Source: CALCCV01 sp964388665
GTDB lineage: Bacteria; Bdellovibrionota; Bdellovibrionia; Bdellovibrionales; Bdellovibrionaceae
NCBI GenBank assembly: GCA_964388665.1
Contig: CAYMBJ010000087.1
Coordinates: forward strand, 1 to 14,583
Direction: 5' to 3'
Length of the DNA: 14,583 nt
Shown: in pieces, positions 1 to 7,605 of the stretch
How positions within the stretch are numbered: position 1 is the stretch's first letter
Layout of the letters: each line of letters begins with the position of its first letter
Translations under genes and position numbers: made by a program
The notes under the pieces: generated by a model
What the model saw: the letters and a program-made list of their open reading frames with translations, nothing else
The model's database searches: none
Told to the model about the DNA's origin: nothing

Positions 1-107
1 CCAACCTCACCTTAGGGGAACTAAGCCTTCGGCTGGCAAAAGCTGTGGGCGCCGCTGCCTTGGGCCTTCTGGCACGTCCTGCCTCAAAAATTATTGTCGA
101 GTTGAGG
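1..107. other. Unassigned left edge of the window
   Basis: No gene can be assigned here. A plus-strand frame is open from base 3 to a TGA at 186-188. Its first half is hydrophobic and alanine/leucine-rich and could be the tail of a gene starting outside the window, but it would run about 80 bases into the 3' end of the monophosphatase gene on the other strand, and I do not recognise it. A perfect 7-base inverted repeat, GCCTCAA (81-87) and TTGAGGC (102-108), with a 14-base loop lies directly behind the monophosphatase stop codon. It has no T-run after it, so it is at best a weak terminator. Confidence 0.25.
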
Positions 108-977
108 CTAGTCTGTTTCCGCCTCAAGCAGAGTTTGAATTTTTTCAGTCACGAGTGGGGCGACAAATTTGTTGCCAGCTACAATTGAGTTTTTTCCAAT
201 CGAATAGGCTTGGTTTCGATACGTTTTCACCTCGCCACCAGCTTCTTCTACGAGTAACCACCCAGCTGCCACGTCCCATGGTTTGAGATTCTTCTCCCAA
301 AACAAGTCAAAAACTCCCTCTGCCACCATGCAAAGATCGTACGCGGCAGCTCCAGGGCGACGCACGCCCCTAGTTTCTCCTACCAGCTGGGCGAAAATGC
401 GCAATTGCTCAGCCAAAGAATCAGGATTATCGGCAAAAAATCCTGTGGCCACTAAAGACTCTGCTAAGCTTGAGCTCTGACTGACCCTAATAGCTCTTCC
501 ATTTTTGTAGGCACCTTTGCCTCGGATTGCTGTGTAGGTATTTCCCAATGTTGGGCAGTCAATGATTCCAAATTCAATTGCGCCCTTGACTTCAAAAGCA
601 AGAGAGATGCAGTAAATATCAAATCGATGAACGTAATTGGTGGTTCCATCCAAGGGATCTAGTATCCATCTCATTTTTAAAGAAGGCTTAAATTGCTCCT
701 GAGTTTCGCTACTAAAGTGCGACTCTTCACCAAGAAACTCGACCTCAGGGTGGTCCTGAGCAAGTAATGTTTTAATAAGTAGTTCGCAGTTTTGATCAGC
801 CTCTGTGACCAGTCCCGCCTTTTCTTTTTCCTGGATTTGTAGAGCTTTTTGATAATAATCTAATAAGAGCTTTCGCCCCTTTACAACTGCGCCCATGGCC
901 GTACGAAACTGGTCTAGGAATCTGTAATCACTCAAAGTGAGAGGGGCCTGTGAACTCATGCTTTTAGGTAGTTGCAT
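108..977 (-). CDS. Inositol monophosphatase family protein (SuhB/CysQ-like)
   Basis: This is a Mg2+-dependent phosphatase of the inositol monophosphatase superfamily, cytosolic, acting on inositol-1-phosphate or a related sugar or nucleotide phosphate. All metal-binding motifs are present (numbered from the start chosen here): GEES at 83-86, DPLDGTTN at 107-114 and WDVAAG at 234-239, plus the RRPGAAAYDL segment. At 289 residues it is slightly longer than SuhB (about 267), with the extra length at the N-terminus. The frame is open up to a TTG at 1067, but that codon lacks a ribosome binding site and would leave only 15 bases to the divergent SPOR gene. The ATG at 977 is preceded by GAAGG with a 5-base spacer, so I prefer it; a third option is the ATG at 959. 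Motifs alone do not separate inositol phosphatase from the CysQ or HisN-type subfamilies. Confidence 0.93.
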   Translation of the reverse strand: MQLPKSMSSQAPLTLSDYRFLDQFRTAMGAVVKGRKLLLDYYQKALQIQEKEKAGLVTEADQNCELLIKTLLAQDHPEVEFLGEESHFSSETQEQFKPSLKMRWILDPLDGTTNYVHRFDIYCISLAFEVKGAIEFGIIDCPTLGNTYTAIRGKGAYKNGRAIRVSQSSSLAESLVATGFFADNPDSLAEQLRIFAQLVGETRGVRRPGAAAYDLCMVAEGVFDLFWEKNLKPWDVAAGWLLVEEAGGEVKTYRNQAYSIGKNSIVAGNKFVAPLVTEKIQTLLEAETD

Positions 978-1082
978 AGCCACCTTCAAAAGTCTATAAG
1001 TCCTTGGCCGCATTGACCAAGAGCGCAAGCGGGCTTTATGATAAAGCTGGGAAGACTTGAGTAACAATGAATTGAGGCATAG

Positions 1083-1958
1083 ATGAGTCCAAAAGTTGAT
1101 ACCTTTGTAAAATTAGCTCTTATATTTTTTATTTCGCTATTGTCATTTGCAATGGGAACCTACGTGGGCAAAAAGTACAGCGACGCTCATTATAAAGAGG
1201 CGATGCTAGAGGGTGGCTCATCCGCGGGCAAGCATGCGACAACGGCAAAGCACGGTGGTGATGCGCGGACGGCGACCACTGCTGGTCATGAAGGAGCTGC
1301 ACACGAGCCAGCGGCTCATGGTGAAAAGGCAACGGCCCATGGCGATGGACGTGATGTCGCTTCCATTCCTAAAGGGCATGGCGCAGGACACAGCGAAGAT
1401 AAAAACGAAATTATGTCTGACGAAGAGATTGCTAAGCTTGCCGAAGAGATGAGCTCAGGGGCTGTTGGCACGCGTAAGATAGAAACTCATGGTAGTCAGC
1501 CTGCAGCGCTAGACCGTGGCGGATCTAAGGGCCACAATGATAAAAACAGCCTCCATGACGATCACAATAGTTTTTCTAAAAATCAGCAAAAGGGCAAAAA
1601 GCCATCAAGCGAAAAACCATTGGATGTTGCCGTAAAGATGTTAGGCAAAGAACCGGCGAATCATGGTGAGACCAGAGAGCCCACCAGTCTGCCCATCAAT
1701 TTTAGTCAATACAGTCATGGCAAGTACACTGTTCAAGTCGCCGCCTTTGCTAGCAAATCAGAGGCAGAAGGCCGAGTCACAGGATTAAAGAACCAAGGTT
1801 TTGAAGCTTTCTTTATTCCGGCGCAGGTCAAAGGACGAACTTGGTATCGCGTCAATGTGGGTCTATTTGCATCTGAAAATGAAGCCAAGAACTACCGTAA
1901 GGACTTTTTGATCAAGAGCAAATCCAACGATGCAATTGTGCAAAAAATTTCAGAGTAG
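1083..1958 (+). CDS. SPOR domain protein with N-terminal membrane anchor and His-rich linker
   Basis: The 291-residue protein has one N-terminal transmembrane segment (about residues 9-28), a long low-complexity linker (about 36-210) and a C-terminal SPOR domain (about 213-289: GKYTVQVAAFASKSEAE ... WYRVNVGLFASENEAKNYR). SPOR domains bind glycan strands lacking stem peptides, so proteins of this design usually sit in the inner membrane and reach into the periplasm, often at the septum or pole. The linker is unusual. It carries 15 histidines, eight of them between residues 51 and 103, mostly as AHG, GHG or KHG, mixed with Ala, Gly, Lys and Glu. That could bind metal or respond to pH, or could simply be a disordered spacer. 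The start ATG has GAGG 5 bases upstream. The gene is divergent from the monophosphatase. The SPOR assignment is firm; a specific family name such as FtsN or DedD is not justified. Confidence 0.9.
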   Translation: MSPKVDTFVKLALIFFISLLSFAMGTYVGKKYSDAHYKEAMLEGGSSAGKHATTAKHGGDARTATTAGHEGAAHEPAAHGEKATAHGDGRDVASIPKGHGAGHSEDKNEIMSDEEIAKLAEEMSSGAVGTRKIETHGSQPAALDRGGSKGHNDKNSLHDDHNSFSKNQQKGKKPSSEKPLDVAVKMLGKEPANHGETREPTSLPINFSQYSHGKYTVQVAAFASKSEAEGRVTGLKNQGFEAFFIPAQVKGRTWYRVNVGLFASENEAKNYRKDFLIKSKSNDAIVQKISE

Positions 1959-1998
1959 ATTGGGTCATTCAGTGCGAACCTTGTCGGCAATCCTTTTC

Positions 1999-2028
1999 TA
2001 ATGCACGCCCTAATAATGCACGCCCTAA
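1999..2028. repeat. Perfect 15-base tandem duplication at a gene end
   Basis: TAATGCACGCCCTAA occurs twice back to back (1999-2013 and 2014-2028). The second copy contains the stop codon of the minus-strand gene ending at 2025. The first copy repeats the same stop in the same frame 15 bases further on. It looks like a recent slippage duplication without effect on the protein. Confidence 0.9.
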
Positions 2029-2642
2029 ATTTCCCAATGCAGACCTAAGAACGCACGTGCGCCGGCAGTCCACGCGGGCGAACTGGATTGGCGATGCAGT
2101 ACAAAAACCTCTGGCCTAAAAAATAAAATGCTCTTGCGCGATTCAATTCCCGTGGACAAGCCAAAATCGCTATTTAAAACAGAGTTGTCGCTGCGTGAGT
2201 TTCGTGAGTCCGCTGTGGCGACCGAGGTCCAATTGAAATCAACGAGCGCGCCAGAGTAGAGTGAGAGTGGAATGCCGTCGTCTAGCTGAAACAAGGTCCA
2301 ACTGTACCGAGCTCCCAGCTCAAGGTGGTGCGTGGTGGAGGAAACTTGATAGTAACTCAATTTTGAATTTTCCGACTCACTAGAATAAATCATGTCAAAA
2401 TCAAAGCGATGAGTTCCAAAATGCAGTAGCACAGGAATGCGAGTGGAGTTTTCAAAGTCGTTGCTATCATCCTTTTCGACCTGTGTGCTGCCGCCGACAG
2501 CCACAGAGTAACGTTGGCTATTCTTAGTCTTGAGTCCGGCCTCTGCACTTGGCGCTGATGTAAAGGCCATTACACATAATGCTAAAACCCAGTGGCTTGA
2601 TAAGATCCGCAATAGAAATCTACTGCCGCTACTATTTATCAT
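2025..2642 (-). CDS. Small exported protein, probable outer-membrane beta-barrel, unknown function
   Basis: The 205-residue product is not recognised by name. It begins with a signal peptide: a basic stretch, a hydrophobic core around residues 18-30 and a probable signal peptidase I site after AEA at residue 35. The mature part is rich in Ser, Thr and aromatic residues, with alternating strand-like segments (RYSVAVGGSTQV, HRFDFDMIYSS, HHLELGARYSWTLF, SLYSGALVDFNW, FRPEVFVLH, WTAGARAFLGLHWEI). This fits a small outer-membrane barrel, though the final residue is Ile rather than the classical Phe. The start is well supported by GGAGGA a few bases before the ATG. It overlaps the 3' end of the upstream lipoprotein gene by 11 bases, so translation is probably coupled and the two products may work together. 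A soluble periplasmic beta protein is the alternative. Confidence 0.75.
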   Translation of the reverse strand: MINSSGSRFLLRILSSHWVLALCVMAFTSAPSAEAGLKTKNSQRYSVAVGGSTQVEKDDSNDFENSTRIPVLLHFGTHRFDFDMIYSSESENSKLSYYQVSSTTHHLELGARYSWTLFQLDDGIPLSLYSGALVDFNWTSVATADSRNSRSDNSVLNSDFGLSTGIESRKSILFFRPEVFVLHRQSSSPAWTAGARAFLGLHWEI

Positions 2643-4101
2643 TATTGTCCTCCGTTACCAGCGTATAGACTCCTTCGGACTCTTTGCAGATGTGTGCCTT
2701 GCCCACGGCTGTGGCCAGATACTCTTTTGCCAGATTGCATTGGTAAAAATTCATATTGGGTGCCGACTTGACAAACGCATAGATCAGGCTCGTTGTGTCG
2801 TCTCTAAAGTTTGCATCTGCCAGTTGAGAGGACCGCTGCAATAGCGTCGAAATGACCTGTGCTCTAGCCGCTTGAGCCTGTTCAGGAGACAAAGCTGAAT
2901 TCAATTTTGTATAGAAATCGTTGGCGACATTTGGCCCAGCCTTTTCGCCGACCTGTTCAGTTTCAACCACCTGTCCTGCCAGCAAAAAAGTACGCCCAAA
3001 AACAGCAACTTGATTTCCTAGGCGATACGACTCCTCCATCGCCTGAGTGCAGGCGCCTTCTTTTAAATAGCTCTTTACCGAATCTGAAAACTGGCTTGGT
3101 GAAATGATATTGGGGCGCGAAAAACCCAAACTGCGTGCCGAGCCAATGCTTGCAAATGACTTTGCGACAAAGTTTACGTCATCAGTGTATAGCCAACCCC
3201 AAAGATCGGCCAGTCCTTCGTTAAAACCTCGATCCAAATAAGCTAAATATTCCTTATCGATTTTTGCATTTTGCTCATCTTCGCCATCATCTTTGTTTTC
3301 GTCATCAGCAAGGCTTGCCGAAATTGAACTCAAAATTTCGGCAGCTTTGGATTTCGGCAGTAGGCCTTGAGTGCTTTTGCAAGATGCTCTAAATGCCATT
3401 TCGGGCCGATGATCGAGAACAAGACGCTGATAGAGACTGTGAAAATGCTCATGTGCCAAGACGCCACCGTTAAAAGTGAGAGGCAAATCAGAGCGCAAAT
3501 AGAAATTGATCAATATGGCATCGTATTTGGCATTGTAAAAGGCGCGGTCCACTAGATCTTGGCCTTCTGAATTGGCACTTATTGTGCGCACGCCGACCTT
3601 GCGCGGCCAGTGGTTGAGATCATAAACACTTGTGCTTCCCTTGGTAGGGCCTTCACCAGTATTTGCGCTTGCTAAATCAGTTTGAACTTTTTGTAGATCT
3701 ACCGGCAAGCCTTGATCGATTTTTGCCAGTCGCTCGAGATGTGCATAAATCGAAGCGAGCTCCATAGAGAACGTATTTTTTGCCAAAAAGGATCCATCCT
3801 GTAAACGCACAAATGCGAGATTTGGCGATTTGCCATCAATGGAGTTTGCACGCTCGCCTGGGGAGACATAAAACTGCGCAAAATCGCCTTCCATTTTTGT
3901 TAAAGCATGAATTTTTGTGATGTTGACCTTTTGAATTTCAATCTTGCTCCCTTCAGTAAACCAGGGGATATTGACTGTGACTTCTGAAAAGGAGGCTTCT
4001 AAATAATTCTTTGCAGATTCACAGCCGATCATGGCTGCCGTGCAGAGTGCCGTAACAGAAAAAAGAGCAATTTTAGAGACGTACTTCGGATTTATCTGCA
4101 T
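2632..4101 (-). CDS. Putative zinc metallopeptidase lipoprotein (gluzincin-like HExxH...NExxxD)
   Basis: I do not recognise a named family. Numbering counts from a TTG at 4107; the ATG at 4101 (residue 3) is equally possible, and both lie behind an AGGAG motif. A basic N-terminus, a hydrophobic stretch and AAMIGC ending at Cys29 form a lipobox, so the protein is likely a lipoprotein. In the middle is HEHFH at 219-223 in the context VLAHEHFHSLYQ, and 73 residues later NEGLAD at 296-301. HExxH followed by NExxxD resembles the zinc site of thermolysin-type gluzincins, in which His, His and the second Glu bind zinc. An acidic stretch (about 268-279) lies between the two motifs, and four further cysteines (243, 353, 457, 474) could form disulfides. 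Expected role: an envelope-anchored peptidase. Its overlap with the following exported-protein gene suggests a shared task. Catalytic activity is inferred from motifs alone. Confidence 0.75.
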   Translation of the reverse strand: MQINPKYVSKIALFSVTALCTAAMIGCESAKNYLEASFSEVTVNIPWFTEGSKIEIQKVNITKIHALTKMEGDFAQFYVSPGERANSIDGKSPNLAFVRLQDGSFLAKNTFSMELASIYAHLERLAKIDQGLPVDLQKVQTDLASANTGEGPTKGSTSVYDLNHWPRKVGVRTISANSEGQDLVDRAFYNAKYDAILINFYLRSDLPLTFNGGVLAHEHFHSLYQRLVLDHRPEMAFRASCKSTQGLLPKSKAAEILSSISASLADDENKDDGEDEQNAKIDKEYLAYLDRGFNEGLADLWGWLYTDDVNFVAKSFASIGSARSLGFSRPNIISPSQFSDSVKSYLKEGACTQAMEESYRLGNQVAVFGRTFLLAGQVVETEQVGEKAGPNVANDFYTKLNSALSPEQAQAARAQVISTLLQRSSQLADANFRDDTTSLIYAFVKSAPNMNFYQCNLAKEYLATAVGKAHICKESEGVYTLVTEDNNDK

Positions 4102-4134
4102 GCTCAACTTTCTCCTGCATTGGAATGGCGGGAA

Positions 4135-4161
4135 TTGCCTAATTTAGCCGATTTTAGGCAA
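4135..4161. promoter_or_regulatory. Inverted repeat, possible operator between divergent genes
   Basis: TTGCCTAA (4135-4142) and TTAGGCAA (4154-4161) form a perfect 8-base inverted repeat with an 11-base spacer. It lies in the 103-base gap between the peptidase-like lipoprotein gene (minus) and the helicase gene (plus). It overlaps the -10 and spacer of a candidate minus-strand promoter, the usual place for a repressor site. No T-run follows on either strand, so a terminator is unlikely. The cognate regulator is unknown. Confidence 0.45.
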
Positions 4162-4170
4162 AATTCTCAA
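4141..4170 (-). promoter_or_regulatory. Candidate sigma-70-type promoter for the lipoprotein gene
   Basis: Read on the minus strand, TTGAGA (plus 4165-4170) and TAAATT (plus 4141-4146) are separated by 18 bases. The -35 matches the consensus at five of six positions, the -10 at four. The start point would fall about 25-30 bases ahead of the coding start. This is a hand match only. Confidence 0.3.
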
Positions 4171-4204
4171 TGATTTTAGAGGAAATACGTGGGATTAGAG
4201 GGGA

Positions 4205-6499
4205 ATGCAGAAACATATTCATGACTGTCTAAACAGTAAACAACGAGAAGCTGTCCTAAATCTAGCCGGACCTGTATTAATTTTAGCAGGAGCAGGTTCA
4301 GGAAAAACTCGCGCGCTCACTCATCGCGCTGCTGAAATCATCGAAACGAGCGCCGCCTCCGCCAACGAAATTCTCTGTGTTACATTTACGAATAAGGCCG
4401 CAAAAGAAATGGAAGAGCGGATTTATCGATTGCTATTTGAAGCACAGGTGCCGGTGCGCGATCGATTGTGGATAGGGACATTCCATAACTTTGGTGTGCG
4501 CGTGTTGCGTGCGTACGCCGAGGCTCTCGAGTACAAGCCCAACTTTACCATTTACGATGCTGCAGATCAGTTGAGTCATGCAAAAAGAACTGTGCAGGAT
4601 TTAAAAATCAATGATAAAATCAACTCACCCAAGAGTCTAATCTACAAAGTCTCTTCAGCAAAGATGCTCGCACTGAGCCCACAGGATATTCGCAAAAATA
4701 ATCCCTTTCGGTGGGATGCCAAATCGATTGAATTTTACACTCACTATCAGGATGGACTTAAGCTCAAGAACGCGTTTGATTTTGATGATTTGCTGTATAA
4801 AACCCATGAGCTCTTTTGTATGTATCCGGATATTTTATCAGCCTATCAGAGTCGCTTCAAATTTGTAATGGTTGACGAATATCAGGACACCAATCATATC
4901 CAGTACCTTTTGGTCAAACAGCTCAGTCAGGTTCATCAGAATTTGTGTGTGGTGGGAGATGAGGATCAATCCATCTACAGCTGGCGTGGCGCTGACATTT
5001 CTAATATTCTTAATTTTGAAAAAGACTTTCCCAATGCAAAAATCATTAAGCTAGAAGAAAACTATCGATCTTCTGGAAATATCGTCAAGGCGGCTTCAAC
5101 CCTGATTGCCAACAACACACAACGAAAAGACAAAACACTTTTTACTTCGAATGCTCCGGGACTACCGATCATGATCAGAGAGGAAGGCTCGGATTTGGAT
5201 GAGGCTCGCTATGTGGGTCGACGAATTGAACAGTATTTGGCACAGGGAGAAATTGCCGCACAGGATGTGGCGATACTTTATCGCACCAATGCACAGTCGC
5301 GACTGATCGAAGATCAGCTGCGCACCTTAGCGATACCCTATAAGATCATCGGTGGTGTGAGATTTTATGACCGCATGGAAATCAAAGATGTGATCTCCTA
5401 TATGAAGGCCGTTTACAATCCTCAAGATGACATCGCTTTAAAGCGAATCATCAACACTCCAGTTCGCGGGATTGGCAAGACGACTGTGGAAAAGTTGGAG
5501 GATTTGGCAGCTGGCAATAAGTGGAGTCTCTTTCAGGCTATTCAGAGCGCAGTAGAAACGAGAGAGTTCAACGCAAGTGCGACGAGTCGTTTGCGTCGCT
5601 TTTTAGACCTCCTAGAAAAGATCTCCTCTAAGAGTAAATCTCTGGGTGTGTTGGAGTTTTACCAAGATCTCTTGGAGGACACCGAATACATCTTGTCTTT
5701 GCGGCATGAGGGCAGTGATGAGTCCTTGTCACGTATAGATAACTTAGAGGAGCTCGCCAACGCCATTGCGCAGTTTCAGCGTGAGCGAGGGGAAGACGCG
5801 GACTTGCGCTCCTTTCTTGAAGAGATGGCCTTGGTGTCAGACCTGGATTCTTATAAAAACCAAGAAAATGCTGTCACTCTGATGACATTGCATCTGTCCA
5901 AAGGTTTGGAGTATCCGTATGTTTTTATAGTGGGGGTTGAAGAGAATCTATTTCCTTCGGCACAAGGAGGAACTTTAGATCAAGATGAAATCGAAGAAGA
6001 AAGACGCTTGGCCTATGTAGGAATGACACGGGCAAAAGCGCAGCTCAATATCACCTACACGCGCATGCGCAAGCTCTGGGGGCAGGATCACTTCAACCCG
6101 CCTTCTAGGTTCATTGCCGAAATTCCTGAGGAGCTGGTTGAGTTTTCAACTTCGATGCAGAGACCTGCATTTGTAAATCGCTATCAATCTGGTCAGGCTT
6201 TTGGCCAGTCTTCTGCTCAGACAAGAGGTGGGAACAGCGGCACTTCTTCGCAATCAGTACAGCGTTTCGCCGATTCCGATGCACAGCATTTTCCTGAGGA
6301 TGAATTTGACAGCGGTGGTTCAAGTGCCGCTGGCACCGCGCAACTCACTCGGGGAGCTCGCGTGAGGCACCCTACCTTTGGCGTCGGCTCTATCTATGAA
6401 ACCGAAGGCTCAGGAGATCAGTTGAAAGTGAGCGTACTCTTTGTAGACAACTCCATTAAGAAATTTGTTGTCAAATACGCACGCCTCGAGAGAGTCTAA
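4205..6499 (+). CDS. pcrA: UvrD/PcrA-type superfamily 1 ATP-dependent DNA helicase
   Basis: This 764-residue protein is a 3'-5' DNA helicase of the UvrD/PcrA/Rep family, used in nucleotide excision and mismatch repair and in clearing recombination or transcription intermediates. The SF1A motifs are all visible: Q-motif LNSKQREAV (9-17), Walker A AGAGSGKT (28-35, Lys34), TFTNKAAKEM, Walker B in DEYQDTN (from Asp224), GDEDQSIYSWRGA, ENYRSS, TLHLSKGLEYPYVFIVGVEE and the final EEERRLAYVGMTRAK. A Gly/Ser/Gln-rich linker (about 655-715) leads to a C-terminal segment, VRHPTFGVGSIYE ... KFVVKYARLERV, that looks like the Tudor-like domain through which PcrA/UvrD contacts RNA polymerase. That makes a UvrD/PcrA identity likelier than Rep. 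The ATG is preceded closely by AGAGGGG. An exported-protein gene follows 33 bases downstream. Confidence 0.96.
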   Translation: MQKHIHDCLNSKQREAVLNLAGPVLILAGAGSGKTRALTHRAAEIIETSAASANEILCVTFTNKAAKEMEERIYRLLFEAQVPVRDRLWIGTFHNFGVRVLRAYAEALEYKPNFTIYDAADQLSHAKRTVQDLKINDKINSPKSLIYKVSSAKMLALSPQDIRKNNPFRWDAKSIEFYTHYQDGLKLKNAFDFDDLLYKTHELFCMYPDILSAYQSRFKFVMVDEYQDTNHIQYLLVKQLSQVHQNLCVVGDEDQSIYSWRGADISNILNFEKDFPNAKIIKLEENYRSSGNIVKAASTLIANNTQRKDKTLFTSNAPGLPIMIREEGSDLDEARYVGRRIEQYLAQGEIAAQDVAILYRTNAQSRLIEDQLRTLAIPYKIIGGVRFYDRMEIKDVISYMKAVYNPQDDIALKRIINTPVRGIGKTTVEKLEDLAAGNKWSLFQAIQSAVETREFNASATSRLRRFLDLLEKISSKSKSLGVLEFYQDLLEDTEYILSLRHEGSDESLSRIDNLEELANAIAQFQRERGEDADLRSFLEEMALVSDLDSYKNQENAVTLMTLHLSKGLEYPYVFIVGVEENLFPSAQGGTLDQDEIEEERRLAYVGMTRAKAQLNITYTRMRKLWGQDHFNPPSRFIAEIPEELVEFSTSMQRPAFVNRYQSGQAFGQSSAQTRGGNSGTSSQSVQRFADSDAQHFPEDEFDSGGSSAAGTAQLTRGARVRHPTFGVGSIYETEGSGDQLKVSVLFVDNSIKKFVVKYARLERV

Positions 6500-6532
6500 G
6501 ACATCGAATCAAAAGATAAAAGGAGTGCGCCA

Positions 6533-7141
6533 ATGAGATTTTTAATCGCTGTATTATTAGTGGGTGGCTTGGTGGGTGAGTTTGCTGAAGCTCAGTATCG
6601 AACTCGAAAGAACACCAACCCCAGTCGCAATTCAGATTTTTATGGAAACTACTCAGGCAGTCGAGAGATAGCTTCCTACGGCGAGCAGTATGAGTTGCAT
6701 TTGAGTGATCTGGAAGGTTCCTACCGATCTTATAAGGACACTTCGGATGGCCCTTCTTATTCGCGATTTGCTGCAAGGGGCGCGCTTTCGCGAATTGTCA
6801 TGCGTCAGGTGCAAGTGGGCGGAGAGCTGGGATTTGTGAGTCTGAGTGGCGGTAATGCCAAAATAAGTTATTTTGAACTTATTGGATTTGGTACATATAA
6901 TTTTGATAGCAATTTAGATGAGTCCTTTTATGCAAAGGGTGGCTTGGGACTGTATGCTGTCAGAAAAGATTCACCCGATAACGGCGAATATGAAAATAAG
7001 ATCGGTTTGTTTTTCGGCGCTGGGAAGCGATTCCCACTGTGGCGCAAGGTTCATTACTCTCCTGAAATTCGACTGACCAAGCGAGGCAGTTTGGATTTTG
7101 AATTAAGCCTGCATTTCGCCAACTTTTCGGTGATGTTTTAA
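6533..7141 (+). CDS. Small exported protein, probable outer-membrane beta-barrel
   Basis: This 202-residue protein is not assignable to a named family. It has a clear signal peptide (MRFLIAVLLVGGLVGEFAEA, cut after residue 20). The mature chain alternates aromatic and polar residues in barrel-like strands: YELHLSDLEGSYRSY, YSRFAARGALSRIV, VQVGGELGFVSLSG, ISYFELIGFGTYNF, ESFYAKGGLGLYAV, NKIGLFFGAGKRF, VHYSPEIRLTKRG, FELSLHFANFSVMF. It ends in Phe, the typical C-terminal residue recognised by the barrel assembly machinery. The design resembles OmpW/OmpA-type 8-strand barrels of about 180 residues, although no signature proves this. AAAAGGAG stands 7 bases before the ATG. It may be transcribed with the helicase gene, 33 bases upstream, with no visible terminator in between. 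Confidence 0.8.
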   Translation: MRFLIAVLLVGGLVGEFAEAQYRTRKNTNPSRNSDFYGNYSGSREIASYGEQYELHLSDLEGSYRSYKDTSDGPSYSRFAARGALSRIVMRQVQVGGELGFVSLSGGNAKISYFELIGFGTYNFDSNLDESFYAKGGLGLYAVRKDSPDNGEYENKIGLFFGAGKRFPLWRKVHYSPEIRLTKRGSLDFELSLHFANFSVMF

Positions 7142-7153
7142 TACCAATATCAC
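7130..7153. terminator. Stem-loop spanning two convergent stop codons
   Basis: GTGATGTT (7130-7137) can pair with AATATCAC (7146-7153), giving 8 pairs including one G-U in the plus-strand RNA and an 8-base loop. The plus-strand stop TAA (7139-7141) lies in the loop and the minus-strand stop (7150-7152) in the stem. No T-run follows on either side, so efficiency as an intrinsic terminator is doubtful. Confidence 0.25.
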
Positions 7154-7602
7154 TTGAGCAGGCGGCGATACATGATTTTATGTAAGCCAATGCTAGGGAT
7201 GTCAAAATAGGGGCCATGAAAGAAAAATCCCATTTTTTCGTAGAAGGTAAAGGCCCTGATCCGCGCTTTGCACCAAACAAAGTCCACATTTAACTTTCGC
7301 ATGTGCTCAAGTCCTTTAGACAAGGCTTGAGTGCCGTAACCTTGATGTTGAAAACTGTCATCAGTGGCCATGCCTCGCAATCTGTAACAGTGCCCGTAAA
7401 AAAAGTCAGGGTGCCCTTCATTGACGAAGGTTGCCACTGTTACCAACTTGTTGCCAATGTGAGTGCCGATATGGATAGTCAGGGCTTGTTTGTCTTCAGG
7501 GTATTCGCACTCTTCAATAGTGGAGCGTGGCCTAAGTATTTTTTGTCTTAGCGGTAGGACTTCTTGAATAGATGCACGATGCGAAACGGCTTCAAAAATC
7601 AC
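7150..7602 (-). CDS. GNAT family N-acetyltransferase
   Basis: This 150-residue protein of typical GNAT length would transfer an acetyl group from acetyl-CoA to an amine. The acetyl-CoA-binding motif A is clear: YRLRGMATDDSFQHQGYGTQAL (about 73-94), in which QHQGYG at 85-90 fits the Q/R-x-x-G-x-G/A signature. The later segment WCKARIRAFTFYEKMGFF (about 110-127) matches the CxAR..A..FYxxxGF pattern common in ElaA/YjcF-like members. The substrate cannot be told from sequence. The start is a GTG at 7602, three bases after the TAG stop of the upstream HNH gene, so the two genes are almost surely co-transcribed and translationally coupled; no strong ribosome binding site of its own is visible. The gene converges with the exported-protein gene ending at 7141. 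Confidence 0.88.
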   Translation of the reverse strand: MIFEAVSHRASIQEVLPLRQKILRPRSTIEECEYPEDKQALTIHIGTHIGNKLVTVATFVNEGHPDFFYGHCYRLRGMATDDSFQHQGYGTQALSKGLEHMRKLNVDFVWCKARIRAFTFYEKMGFFFHGPYFDIPSIGLHKIMYRRLLK

Positions 7603-7605
7603 ACT

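Noticed and set aside
1..107. Possible 3' end of a plus-strand gene at the left edge
   Set aside because: The frame is open but too short to recognise and would overlap the monophosphatase gene by about 80 bases; kept only as an unassigned region.
978..1025. TTGGTC/TATAGA promoter-like pair for the monophosphatase gene
   Set aside because: The -35 matches poorly, the spacing is 16, and the predicted start point would fall on the likely ribosome binding site of the 977 start.
2530..2844. Plus-strand open frame of 104 codons
   Set aside because: It lies across the overlap of two well-supported minus-strand genes and has no ribosome binding site or recognisable motif.
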